DNA of 64,000 bases from Craterostigma plantagineum (GCA_027422505.1 JAPQWV010000673.1:62001-126000), one strand, 5' to 3'. Positions 35,922 to 49,300 are shown, counted from the first letter of the stretch. Made by a program: numbers and translations. The notes: generated by a model from the sequence alone, not told the origin.

Positions 35922-37090
35922 CCAAGTGCCATTAATTATTCTTTGTTGATCAACTATATATATATTATTTATATATGCAGGCTGACGTAGTGTTACGAGG
36001 ATACTCAGGGTGGAACTCAAGGCGAGCCCTTGAAGTCTTGGAGAAAGTATTCCCGAAGGTAATAACGAATAACGATCGACTTCTTAATTAACTAATTTAT
36101 TACATGCATGCATTAATCATATGACGACCCACCATTGTTGTCTTTGTCTTAGGATGCAGCGTTTCAACCTTCACTAATCATCGTATACTTCGGAGGCAAC
36201 GATGCTACGGCTCCTTACTCTAATGTCTCATTAGGCCCTCACGTTCCTCTCCACGAATACAAAGAGAACATGAAAAAGATCTACACCTATCTCAAGGCAG
36301 TCTCACATCCTTGGATCTTTTCTTTTTTTATCTTTCTATCTAGTTTTTCTACCCTATTTTATTTTTAGCATATGATGTGTGCAGAGTCTCTCGGACAAGA
36401 CGAGGCTTATATTTCTCACCACTCCTCCCGTCAGTGAGGAAATGCTCGTGAACCTTTATGGGTGACCACCTTAATTAAAAGCACAATCTATCTTTACATA
36501 CACACATATATAATATGTGTATATACGTCATCAAAATAATCACATCATATAGTAATCTTTACAAAGTACAGAGAGTCTGTATTGGTCGGCTACCAAGCAC
36601 GTACGAACGAAAGGGTTCGTCAGTATGCCGAAGCTTTGGAGGTGGTTGGAAAAGAGATGAAATTCAAGGTCGTCAACCTTTGGAAATTAATCCAGCAAAA
36701 CCCTAATTGGGAGAAAACTTGCTTCAGGTATTTCATGCAAGTGAAACTCTCTATCATTCGTCTAAAGTATGTGCTCATATATATAGTTGTGAATTTGAAC
36801 TTGCTTTTTCTTGTTTGTGGGGTGTATCGTATGTAATATGTAATAGAGATGGAATCCATTTTACGGCTGAAGGGAGCAGAATTACAGCCATGGAGATAGT
36901 GAAGGCAATAAAGGAGGCTAATGATTGGGAACCGAGCCTTCATTGGGTTACAATGGCGCCTGAGTTTAGTGAAGACTCGCCTTATTACTTCGTCGGCCCA
37001 GGTAGTCAGCCTATCAACTTCTCCTATGAGATTTCTGATTGGAAAGCTGACTTCAAATTAGCAACCGCCATTATCAGGTCGAAGCTTTGA
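35734..37090 (+). CDS. GDSL esterase/lipase, CPRD49-like
   Basis: Six exons: 35734-35844, 35981-36058, 36153-36296 (or 36299), 36385-36461, 36572-36727, 36847-37090; about 269 residues. SGNH/GDSL hydrolase of the CPRD49 group. Block I is VLFGSSIVQQSF with the nucleophile Ser; block III is VYFGGNDATAP (Gly/Asn of the oxyanion hole); block V is RDGIHFTAEGSRI with the catalytic Asp and His. There is no signal peptide, so a cytosolic or peripheral enzyme is likely; the substrate is unknown. The third intron appears to use a GC donor (AAG|GC at 36297), which gives YLK|SLSD as in relatives; a GT three bases downstream would insert one Ala. A (TA)n run sits in intron 1. The 3' LTR of the retrotransposon ends 311 bp upstream of the ATG. 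Confidence 0.9.
35890..35920. repeat. (TA)n microsatellite
   Basis: About 15 TA units inside the first intron of the GDSL esterase gene. Confidence 0.9.
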
Positions 37091-37581
37091 GCTTTATTTT
37101 GCTGAAATCTCTACTGTGTGTACGGACACCGTTTCTACGTGTCTCTTGTTCCGCGACGTTTATCACAATGATGGGTAATTTAAACTAAAAGCTATGTTTA
37201 TTGGTCTTGTGTCATGCTACAGTCACAGTGTAATGCATGGTTTGAAATGAAGAATTATTACAAGTCAACATATGTGAGCATCTTCGTTATTTAAGACGGA
37301 AAATGAAATTGTAACGAATGAGAACCTTAAAAGAAAGTCGAGTTTGGTATACTCCCCCACACATGCTCCAACCGCCGTTCTACGCGAGGTTATTATTGTC
37401 TTTTTCGTATTTGAAAGCCCTAAATTGAAATGAAAATCGGGCACGCATATATATATATAAGGTGGTCGCGAAAATAGAGGCGGTACGAAATCCAGAGAAA
37501 ATCCGCCTTGGATGTTCGCGCGATCGACTTTTCGTTAATTGATCACCTGAGTTCCTTCTGGGAAATTGTCGGCTGACGTTT
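37091..37581. other. Intergenic, 3' flank of GDSL gene and promoter of APD gene
   Basis: 491 bp without a recognised gene; AT-rich, with a short TA run near 37449-37459. Confidence 0.5.
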
Positions 37582-40174
37582 ATGGAGCAATCGATTACCT
37601 TCAATGCTTCCGAGGAGTCTCCGCCGTTGCCGTTCCCTCACAGGCGGGCGGAGTATTCCCGGAATTATCAGCGTCGTCGTGATGATAGGGATCGTTTGGG
37701 GGAGGGGAATGATGTGGAGGGTTCGTCGACGGCGACTGCTGATGATTCCAAGTCATGTTTTGTAGTTGCTACCACCTTCTCGTTTTTTGGTATGATGTGC
37801 TCTATTCTCATAACATTTTTCTTATGTGCTTGTTAATTGTATTTTGCTTTTTCATTGCAAAATTTTGAGTCGCGATGAGCAAAATCTGCAACCACCTGTT
37901 ACGGCTAACTTTTGAGTTGGTTCGTAAATCACATGTAGACAGCTTACTGATGCACTTACGATTCAGAAGGCTGAAATGACAGAATAGGGGCCTTTAGGTT
38001 ACTTATTTGATGCTGAAACGAACCCTAAAACAGTCGAAGAGGAGACTTTTTGGGGGGTAAGGATGAGTGGTCTTTTGATATAGCCGGGGAGTTGTTGTTC
38101 TTCAGCTAAAATTTTCTTCATCTGAGCTGTTTAAGGAGCTAATGGTCGATATGTCCTCATATGCTTAGTCCCTGATGAAAAAATTTGTTGATGAAGTCAC
38201 AAGAGGAGAGATTCTTGTTGGTATTTAGTTGCCTGTTTTATGCATATTTTCGATGTGGAGTCTGAGATTTGTTATCTAACTTATATTATTGATATGCTAC
38301 TTCTGGTATCAGTTGCATTGACTCTATCATTTGGGGTGTATGGCACTGAGACCCTGCGGCTAGGACCTAATTCGTCTATATTGATAAAACCTAACTATTT
38401 GCTGGTGGATTCTATAAAGGTACTCGAACTATGTAGCTCTTCAGTCCTTTTTACGTCTATGTAGGTTTGTGCAGCTTCTAGATATAAACTAAAATGCGGC
38501 AAACATCTTGTTCTCACTTAGTTTTAGCTTGTATCAGGTGGAGGAAGTTGATGGAGCCCAGGGACCAATGATATATGGATTTCACAAAGACCCACCTCTT
38601 GATGTAGAAGCAGCTTGGTCTGAGAATCATGAGATCGCTATCCCTGGGAATTTCCACAAGGTAAGTTTCATATATGGATACAGTTTACCTGGTCTGTTTA
38701 GACGAAAGTTTTTGCACCAGACTTTGTGGATTGTTGCAGGAATGGATGTACTATTTGAACGAAGGATCTCAAATAAACATATCATACAGTGCGAGGTCTC
38801 CATCCACGTCTCTTGTCCTTGTAATTGCACAAGGTAAGATCAGCTTCTGTTAGTTATACGCAATCACCAGCGCATAAAAGCGTTTTCAGGCACAGGCTCC
38901 TATCCTTACCTGTTTTTGGGTACTGCTGTCAGGAGACGAAGATCTTGCTGAGTGGCTTTTGTATCCATCATATCCGAAGACAACTTTATCATGGAATCTA
39001 ATTCATGGTGAGGGGGTAAACAAGAACTTTGGAATTCATATTTTTTTTTCCCATTGTTATAACCCTAATTGATAACGTATTATGTAGGAAATGGTTCAAT
39101 CCAGAAGCATGTGTCTAGATCTTCTTACTACTACGTTGCAGTGGGTAACTTGAACTCTGAATTTGCTGAGGCATGTCTTTGTTCTCTCTTTTTTTTTTAC
39201 TGATATATCCGTTTCAACCATTTCAGAATTTTGTTTTCACTTCCCCTAGGATCGCTTGCATTGGTTTCAATATATCTGACATGTTCGCAGGTGTATTTGA
39301 ATATAACAATGAAGGCCTTCCTCTATAACACAGCAGAGCCATATTACAAGTGTATGCCTTCGCTGGGCCAATGTCGCCTCAAAATGCAGTTACTTGGTCA
39401 AAGCGTTGCTATTATTACCTCTCCCGGTGGAAAGTCGGTGAGCTTATCGCTATGCAACTTCTTTGTATAATGCCTTCTCTTATAACATTGTAAATATTCA
39501 TCTCTTTTTGTAATGTGAAGGGCATCATAGGTGGTGGATGGCAAGTTAAACTCACATATGGACCTCGATGGCTTACCTATCTGTTGGGCATAGGTAAGAC
39601 TTAAGAGTATCTATAATCTGTTACCGAGAAAACAGTGCCCATCAAATACAGTTATTTCACGACGTCATATTACTAATTTCCAGGTGGACTGACCAGCGTC
39701 GTTCTGCTCGTGAATTACCTTTTCAACTACTTTCGACGCACTGCGCAAGGAACTGAAGAAGCAACCTCAGTACCACCCGAAAGAAACCCTTTGCTTTCAC
39801 ACAAAGACGGTAATCTCTCAAGCGAAGATTCTTCTTACGCCTCTCCGTCAGACGAGGAAGAGGGCGTTGAAGGCACGCGTGATGATGGACAAGCAACCAA
39901 AGGTGACGATGAATATAGCAAGAGAACTTGTGCGATTTGCTTCGACTCTCTCAAGGATAGTTTCTTCCTTCCATGTGGACATAGTGTGGCTTGCTTTGTA
40001 TGTGCCGAAAGGTATTTCATCATTAATTTTAAGACAATAGGATTTTGCAATACGTGTTATGATGTGATAATAGCAAATGTTTTGCCTAAACTTCGCAGGA
40101 TATTACAAGATTCTGGAACTTGCCCTGTCTGCCGCCGGCGTGCAAAGAAAGTGAGGCGAATATACACAGCTTGA
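37582..40174 (+). CDS. RING E3 ubiquitin ligase, APD (aberrant pollen development) type
   Basis: Ten exons: 37582-37789, 38313-38419, 38538-38660, 38740-38833, 38933-39007, 39088-39170, 39291-39437, 39521-39593, 39684-40011, 40099-40174; about 437 residues. A disordered N-terminus with a basic [18 protein letters not shown] stretch leads to a first transmembrane helix ([20 protein letters not shown]), a lumenal beta-rich region (NPLLxx-type APD domain: [36 protein letters not shown]), a second helix ([20 protein letters not shown]), and a C-terminal cytosolic RING ([32 protein letters not shown]). APD1-4 in Arabidopsis are endomembrane E3 ligases needed for pollen mitosis II. Intron 6 must use a GC donor at 39171 (GAG|GC); the nearest GT breaks the frame. 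Confidence 0.88.
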
Positions 40175-40629
40175 GAAGAAGACTAAATAATGCTGTTTGT
40201 AGGATTGTACGGACATGTTCGTCTCTTTCCTAATCTTGTAACGTTATTGTATAAATGTGTATATTTTATATTTCAAAGAAATTTTATTTCAAGGTTAATT
40301 CTTTTGACTCATCTCGTGAGTTGTCAAAATGTCAACTAAACCTGTGAAAGAAGCAATTGAAAAAAGAAGAGAGAAACGGACCCAGGGTCAAATTGCCTTT
40401 TTCTTTTTTTAATCTTAATGTTTAATGTGTAGCTTTTCCTTCTAAATAAGAGTCTTGTGAGTCTAGTTTCATTTGTAATATGCAGACTCAAAACTCTAAT
40501 TTTGACATTCACTCTCTGCGATTGGGATCGCAGAGTCTCATGAATCTTATATAAGCCTCGCTGGGTAACTTTGTAGATCTCATAATTTATTTGTTTGATT
40601 TTTTTTTATATATATAGAAGATAATAGGA
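40175..40629. other. Intergenic, promoter/leader of the Alfin-like gene
   Basis: 455 bp between two plus-strand genes; the last ~100 bp look like transcribed leader. No coding sequence recognised. Confidence 0.5.
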
Positions 40630-42201
40630 ATGGCGTCGGTGTCTTCTGGTCCGCGAACGGTCGAGGAGATCTACAAAGACTACGGAGCTCGCCGTACCGG
40701 AGTTATCCGTGCTTTGACTTATGGTACACTCTTCTAAATGTGCCTTAAGTCAGCAAAGTAGCTGTGTTGTAATTTGGGTGTTTTTTAGAAGAATTCGCAA
40801 CGAGGGTATGAATAATTGTGTTTATTTGTAAATCTTATGTTTGCAGATGTGGATGAATTTTACGGTCTTTGTGATCCAGGTAATTATTACAGCTCATACT
40901 TGAATTGCGTGAAATTGCTGGTAGTCAAGTTTGGCATCGAGTTTTGCTGTGTGAATGTGATGGTTTCAATTCGCATATGAAGTATTGGGGTTTAAGGCTT
41001 CCCGACATAATTTCTGTCCAAGCCAGAATTTTTATGATTCCCAAATTTACGTTGCTTTGTTTGTGATGACTGAGCAAGGTATTAACTTTTAGCCTTCTCT
41101 GCCTGTTCCATTCCTGATTAATTGGTTGTTGATTGTTGTCTTTCTTGTTCTTGTCTATTGTGTATGATGTGCGATTTATTACGTCTGATTTTTGTTCTGA
41201 TTTTCTTTGGAGTTTGTTGAATTGTCCTCTTTAGGGTCTATCAAATTCTGTTTTTGATCTATGTTTCAATTTTTCTTTACAGAGAAGGAGAATCTTTGTC
41301 TGTATGGACATCCAAATGAGACTTGGGAGGTGACTCTTCCAGCTGAAGAAGTTCCACCAGAGCTACCCGAACCTGCACTTGGTATCAATTTTGCCAGAGA
41401 TGGAATGAGCCGAAGAGATTGGCTTTCTCTAATCGCTGTGCACAGTGATTGCTGGCTGCTTTCCGTGGCTTTCTACCTTGGAGCCAGGTTAAACCGCAAT
41501 GAGAGGTCTGTATTTGGTGGCACCATTTATCTTATTCAGTCTGATAAATTTTTAATTGGATTGCATATTTGAATCAAGTTATAGCATATGAGCTTTATTT
41601 TTTTCGCAGGAAGCGCCTATTCAGCTTGATCAACGATTTGCCAACTGTCTTCGAAGTCGTGACAGAAAGGAAACCTTTGAAAGACAAGCCCAGTGCTGAT
41701 AGTGGCAGCAAATCTCGTGGCAGCACAAAGGTAGAAAATAAGACCGATTAGTTATCTATTTTGCTGGGACTTTACAAACAAAAATCCGTACCATGTTTGT
41801 GATTTGTGAACAAGGGTAGGTTCCTAACGGTAGATATATGACAGGTGCATTGGTTTTTTTCCCCTAAGTTAAAAAGTAATGCATTGATTGAGCGTATATA
41901 TCGTATGTTTCTTTATGTGAAGAGATCTATCGATGGTCGAGCTAAAAAAAACAGTAAGGCAGCAGATGAAAGCAACGACGAGGAAGAAGAAGAGGAGGAG
42001 GAGGATGAGGAAGAGGAAGACGAACACAGCGAAACACTATGTGGAAGCTGCAAAGGAAATTACAGTTCCGATGAGTTTTGGATTTGCTGTGATATATGCG
42101 AGAAATGGTATCATGGGAAATGTGTGAAGGTAACACCAGCTAAAGCTGAGAGCATCAAGCAATACAGATGCCCTTCTTGTGTGAAACGAGGCAAGCAATA
42201 G
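40630..42201 (+). CDS. AL: Alfin-like PHD finger protein
   Basis: Five exons: 40630-40723, 40847-40879, 41283-41505, 41610-41730, 41923-42201; about 249 residues. The N-terminal Alfin domain starts [20 protein letters not shown] and continues through [20 protein letters not shown] and [20 protein letters not shown] Glu/Asp run ([15 protein letters not shown]) precedes the C4HC3 PHD finger: [45 protein letters not shown]. Aromatic residues that form the H3K4me3 cage in this family (Tyr after GN, Trp in FWICCD, and WYHGKC) are visible. These nuclear proteins read H3K4me2/3 and recruit Polycomb or related repressors during germination and stress. The last intron ends in AAG rather than CAG but gives the family's STK-RS junction. 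Confidence 0.94.
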
Positions 42202-42734
42202 AACTATTATTACATGGAGAACTTAATACTGTTTCAAGTCCTTTGACTAGTAGTAATATTCCTCATATTTCGACTCCCAGTAGTCAGTAATGTGTATGTG
42301 TGTTTGTGTGTGCTGCCATGTTGTTTTGATAAATTAAGGTTACAAGTATCCTCTGTGTGTGTTTTCTTCGTAGGTTTTCTTCACTACTTTTACTCTGATT
42401 TAAATTAAAAAACTTAATAGTCACTAAAATGTGTTGGGCTTGTAGTCATCTGGGCCATCTTTTTTAGGCCCAATATGGGCCGAGGAAAGTAATATCAGTC
42501 CGCCGAATTTAAGGGTGTGTGAACATTGAACAAAGCGGCGAGTGGACCCCGCATTTCACCATGCAATGCGGCACGTGGCACTACGCGCTTGGCAGCCGCA
42601 CGTGAGGCATGACAGAAAACGCAGAGTACTTTGATTTCTTGATTACGACCACCAGCGTTGAATTGAATTATTTATGTTTTCTTTTATATGTAATAAAAGT
42701 GTTGCATTATCTTGGCTTACGCTTGTTGCTTACA

Positions 42735-42774
<40 letters not shown>

Positions 42775-43316
42775 TCTCTCTTCTTTATTTTTTATTTTCA
42801 GGATTTGATGATGTGGCACACGGTTTGTGTTGGAAGAGAGAATGAAACGATTATCTTTGACCGTTGATCTCAAGCTCATCGTCGTCAGCCTGACGAAAGC
42901 AAAACGCAATATGAATTTAATAATGTGAAAGTCTCGATTAACAGTTTATTAATAATAGGCTGATTACTACAACGCATATTCCGTAAAAAAGAAAATGAAT
43001 TCAGCAGTTTCCGCGTATATGGATGAGACAGCAAGGAACTGTTACTGTACGAGAAATCTTTCGTTTTCTGATCTGATGAAACTGAAGATCAGTCGTCCTT
43101 TTCAGTCCAACTTTTCTTGGTAGTGTAAAAGAATTCTTCCTCATTTTCACACCTTATGGTCATAGCGCAACACATCACTGGCCCTAATGCATACATATAT
43201 ACTGACACTATACAAACCCTTTTCCGCCGTCTAAAGTTTCTTCAATCTCCCCCTTCCATCACACTTCTTTCCCTCTTTGATTATCTTTTATTACAGAATA
43301 TTCAGGCCACATAGAT
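42202..43316. other. Intergenic, promoter region of GT-3 gene
   Basis: No gene seen. Contains a TGGGCC/GGCCCA cluster at about 42437-42482 (site II-type motifs) and a (CT)n microsatellite at 42735-42782. The ~50 bp before 43317 look like leader. Confidence 0.5.
42735..42782. repeat. (TC)n microsatellite
   Basis: About 24 TC units with a single G interruption, upstream of the trihelix gene. Confidence 0.9.
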
Positions 43317-44500
43317 ATGGATCATGGTCATCATCATCTACAACGGATTATTCATCGTCAGTACTCAGCTGCTGGCTCTGCTAGTAATAATAGTATAGGT
43401 ATTATTACAAGTAGTGGTGGAGATAGGCTTCCTCCTCAATGGAGCATGGAGGAAACTAGGGTTTTCTTGATGATTAGGGCCGAGCTCGATCCAACTTTCA
43501 TGGGAACCAAACGCAATAAGCTTTTGTGGGAAGTTATTGCGACGAGGATGAAAGAGAAGGGCTATAACAAGAGCGCTGAGCAGTGCAAGTTCAAGTGGAA
43601 AAACCTCGTCACTCGATACAAGGTATACACATTCAATCTATAAATCTGTAAAAATAAAACCCTAATGTTCTGCCAAGCTTCGTTGATCACACATGAAACT
43701 TCTTGCAGTCAAAGCTTAATCGTTGCAGTACTATATATATACTTTTGCTTGAATAAAAAATCCCAGCTCGTAGCTTGAGTAATTATTTCTCAAGAAATAA
43801 TAGCAAGGGGTTTCATTTCTTATGCATCGTCATCGAGAGACTTTGACAGATTCAGTCAATGTAATCCGATAAACAGTGTGTGCTTATAGCTATGTCAATT
43901 TTTTATATGATAAGTGTCTGTGTGCAAATATGGTTTAAGGGATGTGAAACCATGGAAAGCGAAGGACTAAGACAACAGCAGTTCCCATTCTACACTGAGA
44001 TGCAAACCATATTCACCTCAAGAATGCTATGGCTCGAAACCGAGGCCGCCACGTCAGATTCCAAGAAGTCGACGGCTGCGCAGTTTATCTCAGCAGCTTC
44101 TGACGACGAAGAAAGCGGCGACTGGGAAAAGGGGGTTTCGAGGAAGAAGAAGAGGAAAGTAGTCCTTAACAACACTACTGCTGCTGCTGCTACTGCAAGT
44201 AATGATCATAAGCACAGAAACATCATAATAAGTGCAATAAAGGAGATGATGGATGATTACACGAAGCAACAGATGGATATGGAGATGAAGTGGTTGAAAG
44301 CTTACGAGGCTAGAGAAGAGGAGAGGAGAGTGAAAGAGATGGAGTGGAGACAAACAATGGAGGCACTGGAAAACGAGAGGATTATGATGGATAGGAGATG
44401 GAGAGAGAGGGAAGAACAAAGGAGAGCTAGGGAAGAGGCTAGAGCTGAGAAGAGGGATGCTCTTATTACAGCTCTCTTGAACAAGCTTAGCCGATCATAG
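43317..44500 (+). CDS. Trihelix transcription factor, GT-3 type
   Basis: Two exons: 43317-43622 and 43940-44500, joined in phase 0 (TRYK|GCETMESEG); about 288 residues. A His/Ser-rich N-terminus precedes one trihelix DNA-binding domain with the three spaced Trp: PPQWSMEETRVFLMI, KLLWEVIATRM, CKFKWKNLVTRYK. Then come QFPFYTEMQTIF, a basic nuclear localisation-type patch (RKKKRKVV), and a long C-terminal coiled coil (MEMKWLKAYEAREEERRVKE to ALITALLNKL), features of GT-3a/GT-3b, which dimerise and bind GT-elements. The acceptor at 43939 is an AAG, chosen because it restores the conserved junction. Related factors respond to calcium, salt and pathogens; function of this copy is inferred from family only. 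Confidence 0.9.
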
Positions 44501-44760
44501 CTCTAAGATAGAGGAAGAAGAGAAGATTTTATGATGTTTGCTTTCATTCTCGTAATTTAGCGTTCAATTTGATGTTTAGAAAGAATTGCGTGTTATGGGC
44601 CTTAAAAAATTTGGAAGGCCCAATGTTTAGGTTGGGCCCATTTAAGAAAGCCCACAAAGTAGCGACTATAAATCGTCGTCTGAGACTATATAATAAATGA
44701 ATGAAGTCTTCATCTTCGTCACTCATATTGCACTGTCATTGCTAATCGCTCGCAGCTGAT

Positions 44761-45911
44761 ATGGATCGAACCCAGATTTTGTTGGTGGGTCTGCCACTTT
44801 TCCTCTTGTTTTCGGATATATTCAATCTCTTTTCGCCACCGCCGTCGAAGCCGGCGCACCACCACCACCACCACCACCAACATCAGCAATCGCCTGCGAT
44901 TCAACAGCAGCAACACCAAGCTTCTCTCGAGTTTCCTACACAGGTTTGATCGGATAGATTATTGCTATCAGTTAGATATCGTGTTTCGGTGCTGCTTTGT
45001 GATAGCTTGGATTTCGATTTTTTTTGGGGGGAGAGGTGATCTTTCAATTCTATTGAGTTCGTGTTCTAATTTTCTCGTGATGTTATTGTATTTGCTGCCA
45101 GAAAGCTAGCGGGATTGGTTTTGGGAACACTGTGAGCATTGACTTTTGTGCATCTTGCTCCTTTAGGTATGATTTGTCCCATAGGTTATAGTGTTCTTGC
45201 AAGTACTGTTTAACGATTTCTTATTACCGACTTGTATTTCGCAGAGGAACTGCTGTAACAATGAAGAATATGTTAGAAAATCAGTTCCCTGGAATCAATG
45301 TTGTTCTTGCAAACTACCCTCCTCCTCTACCTAAACGAATGTTGAGCAAACTTGTACCGATTGTCCAATTTGGTGTGATCGGAATTATAGTTGGCGGCGA
45401 GCAAATATTTCCAAGGTTGGGATACGCTGTACCGCCCCAATGGTATTATACCTTACGTGCGAATAGGTTTGGGAGTATGGCTAGTACTTGGCTTCTTGGT
45501 AACTTCCTCCAGTCATTTCTTCAGAATTCTGGTGCATTTGAAGTGCACTGTAATGGTGAACTGGTAAAGTTCTTCTCTTTTTCTTTTATCTTCGCAAGCT
45601 GTACCGTTTTAGCTTTTGATGTTGTCAGGTTTTGTTCTTTATTGGGTTCTTGTTACCATGCTTGTTTGCCTAGCTTGATACTGAATATTATTTGGTTTCC
45701 ATCCAAGTTAACCTCTTTCAATTCAAATCTCTAATATAACTACCATGTTAAAAATAGTGGCTTTTCTTGTAATAAAGTGATGTTGATGTTTACCCTTTTT
45801 TGACATCCTTCATCGCAGGTTTTCTCTAAGTTGAAGGAGAACAGGTTCCCTGGTGAAATAGAGTTGAAAGATCTTGTTGCTGGAAGAATTGCTACTTCAA
45901 GAGTAATCTAA
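44761..45911 (+). CDS. SelT-like thioredoxin-fold protein
   Basis: Four exons: 44761-44943, 45102-45166, 45245-45563, 45819-45911; about 219 residues. Selenoprotein T homologue in which the redox motif is CASC (SIDFCASCSFRGTAV), i.e. Cys where animals use selenocysteine. The N-terminus is a signal peptide/anchor (ILLVGLPLFLLFSDIFNLF) followed by a His/Gln-rich run (HHHHHHHQHQQ, QQQQH). The SelT core continues with NMLENQFPGINVVLANYPPP, a hydrophobic helix (IVQFGVIGIIVGGEQIF) and the C-terminal FEVHCNGELVFSKL block. Animal SelT is an ER redox protein linked to calcium handling; plant function is unknown. TGGGCC motifs near 44618-44640 lie in its promoter. Confidence 0.92.
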
Positions 45912-46396
45912 CAATAAGTTATTTATGGTGGAAATAAATTCTGCTCCTTACCGTCTTCGGTGTTTGATTTCCTGTATTTACTCGTGAGACTTGTTATGCT
46001 GATATATAAACTCCTATGTTAGAATTGATTTACAACTCAATATTATGGTAACTGTTGGAATTGGGCATAGTTTTTCAGCACGAAAATTTTTAAAAGAAAT
46101 CTTTGACGGAGATAATAAACGATATTTAATAATTTGTAATAAACATGTACAACACAACAGTACAATACAAGACAGTGCTGCAAAAAAAAAAAACCAGCTC
46201 ATTATTGCCACAAAATTCATTATTCAATTGCATAAAATCTCAAGTTTTGTGTAACCAGTTAAATTGCCAGTCATCTTCAGGTGGTGAAACTTGTGGTATA
46301 TGTAGGTGTTAGCCCTGTTTGTGCATTTTTGTCATATCCACGGAGCCTGCGAGGACAACGTCCGATGAAAGCAATCCAACTCCGATGAAATTCTAA
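45912..46396. other. Intergenic between convergent genes
   Basis: 485 bp of 3' flanks of the SelT-like (+) and tomosyn (-) genes; AT-rich, nothing else seen. Confidence 0.5.
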
Positions 46397-49300
46397 TCAT
46401 ATATGATACCACTTGCGATTTTCCATCACCTTGACAAGTTCATTAGCCAACGATGAGAACTCTTCGGCTTCATTTCGCATGTCTTCAGTTCGTCTGGTGA
46501 TTTTCTGAAAGAAATAAAGAGGACAATGATCAGTACTCTTGTCAGCACCGAAGTGAATTTTCTTCGTTACATTGTTGAGACAGATATTTCAATATGTGAG
46601 TACTGCAAATTAAGTGTACCTCGAGTTTCTCTTGGCGCTCAAGAAGCTTGTTTCTTGCTTCACCAGCCGCAGATGAAGCATCCTGAAACTTATTGACAAA
46701 CACATAAATCCATGTTTACTATAAAAGACTAGCATAAGTTGGGTATAAGTGATATATATATTACATATATTCCACGCAAGGAACCAACTTAGAAGATTAC
46801 CCCTGCTTTTCTATACTTAGCTATGATTTCTTCCCTTGTTCTAACCCGGGGTTTAGTATCGTCTCCACCATCTAATAATCTTTCACGTTCACTTCTTTTG
46901 TCTGCAGGAGAGAAATACTTTACATTCCTGCAGTAAGTACCTTTGATAGAAGCACCAACGAATGAGTACCTTTAGCTTTGTTATCTACAATTTGGGATGA
47001 AGTGGAAACCGAAGGAAGAAGTTCATCTATTTTTATGTCATCTGTAGAGATCCAATCTATTGCATCAGCATGACGATGAATATAGTACTAGGTTGCATGA
47101 AAATATGGTGTAGGAATGTACGAATGGAGAGAGGGGTCGGCAACCTATGTTAAGCTCAGCTTCCTGTTTGTGGGCAGCAGCTGATGGCTCAGGAAATGAA
47201 TTCCTCATGAAGATGTCGTCAAGATGACTGAAACTAGACGACGACGGAATGAAGTTTTGATCCTTGAAGTTGTTCGACCTTTTACCCTTGAATCCTTTCA
47301 CAAAACCTCCGAGAACGCTAGAGCTACCACCCTAGTGAAGCAATTATTATCCGTAGCAATATCAAACCGAGCACCGTGCAAAGTATCAGCATCATGAAAC
47401 TTCATAATGAAACATATGAAACCGGGGATGCTCAAAGTATCAGAATCGTGAAAAAACCTGCTTTCTCTTGGGACCTGAGGAAACAGCTATTGCAGCATCT
47501 GCCGCAGCGGCAAGTACTTCATCGTGAAGACTAGGAAGGGACTGGGGTAGTCTGAAAAGGAAAAACAACTTCCGTTATGGTTTACTCTTAAGTTTATCGA
47601 AGAAGGGAGCTTAAGCAGCATTGTTCAATTAACGCTGATAGTGTACCTGAAATCATTTTCACCCTCTAGTATAGATGCAAATACTACTTCAGAGCCATGG
47701 GGATGGGCCTGAGTTGAGATGCTCATTGTCAGAAGTAATATCGAGAAGCGCATATAATAATGAAAACAAGATACCATCGCCATTGTAATTACTTATTTTA
47801 TCGGTGTAACTAAATCATGTAGTAGAACATTACCAGTGCAATGAGCCCATTTTCCAGGGAACAAATCAATGTTTCCATGTTTGTCTTGATGGTCCACCTC
47901 AAATCAGGCATTAAAGAAATCTCCTTCACCAGTTCAAGATCAGGCATAGATCTGGTAAGCAAGCAAACAAACAAATCGTGTTCGTTTAGTACGAGTACGG
48001 TATCATTGTCCATTCTCATAAAATGAGAATCGGTTAATGTTATGAGAGAATGAAAGTTGTTGAGGTGGATTACCTGACCTCCATGATTCCCGTTTCATAG
48101 AATGCTACTATACCACAAACTTTTCCGTCATTTCGCAAAACTGTAGTCCAACAACAGGGTTTTGAAAGTTTAACCTTGCAAATGGACTTAACGTCTCCCT
48201 GATAAACCATCAATTGATTAGAAAAAATAAATAGTAAAATTGATGTAAAACGCGAAGAAACTTCACCTGAACTAAAGACTTTGCAGGGTATATCTGTAGT
48301 GAATCCTTACAACAGAGCAAGATAGAGAAGTCATTCAAACTCTCAGGAGATAAATTTTTTTCTGAAGACTTCTTATCTGGTTCACACTGCTCACTCTCCT
48401 GAGCACTATCTGGTGAATGCTCAATGCTTAATACATTATCCTTATCCAATGATCTTTCATCTACATATCGACGAACAGATACCTGGGTTTCTGAGTAGTG
48501 CAAAGGTAATTATCAGGGCAACTAGTACACCACTGACATGAAAAAAAGGTTACTCATTGATACCAAAAATAGTACTTACCTATCAAGTACATTGAAATTG
48601 CTGAAGACGGTTTCTTCAAACTCATAGGTTTTGAGCCAATCAAGGTGCCATTATTTCCATCAATGACATAAATATTTCCATCCTTAGTCAATACAAAAAT
48701 GAACTCCCCTACACCATTTTTGGGAAGCTTTGGTGAAGTTTCACCCGTATGCTCAAAAGTAAGTTGAGTTAAAGATTTCCAGATTACTGATGTCACTGGT
48801 ACGTCGGGTCTATTCAAAGAATTCGTTATGAAATCTACAGATGATGAATGTACATCCAACACTGCCACCTGAAACGGGCAACATCATATTTTGAGCTTTA
48901 GCAAAAGGACACTATTGCATAATCCTGCCTTCCTCTGGAACAGAAGGGTAGGAAGTGTTCCCCAGGAAATAGTCAGCTATCTGGCGAAAGGGAGAGAATC
49001 AAAATCTTAATTATTACATAATAAGATATAAGGCACCTGAGAACATTCATATCCTACAATAAGCTTTGAGCCATTATTGGCGAACTTCATTGCCCGAACT
49101 CCAGCTTTGTGAGGATCAAAAACAGCTCTCAACCTAGGGCCTTGAACTAGAGCATTGTGAGCTGCGAAGGGTGATAATTACGATATGTTATAACTCAAAA
49201 TGGTTGAACTATTTTCCGGGGTTTCATATCTCAAGATCATTACTCAGAACCCACCCTATACAGTACCAAAACATAGAATAAAACATGTGCAAATTACAAA

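Noticed and set aside
43990..44484. Long minus-strand frames opposite the trihelix gene
   Set aside because: Antisense shadows of the purine-rich coiled-coil coding strand.
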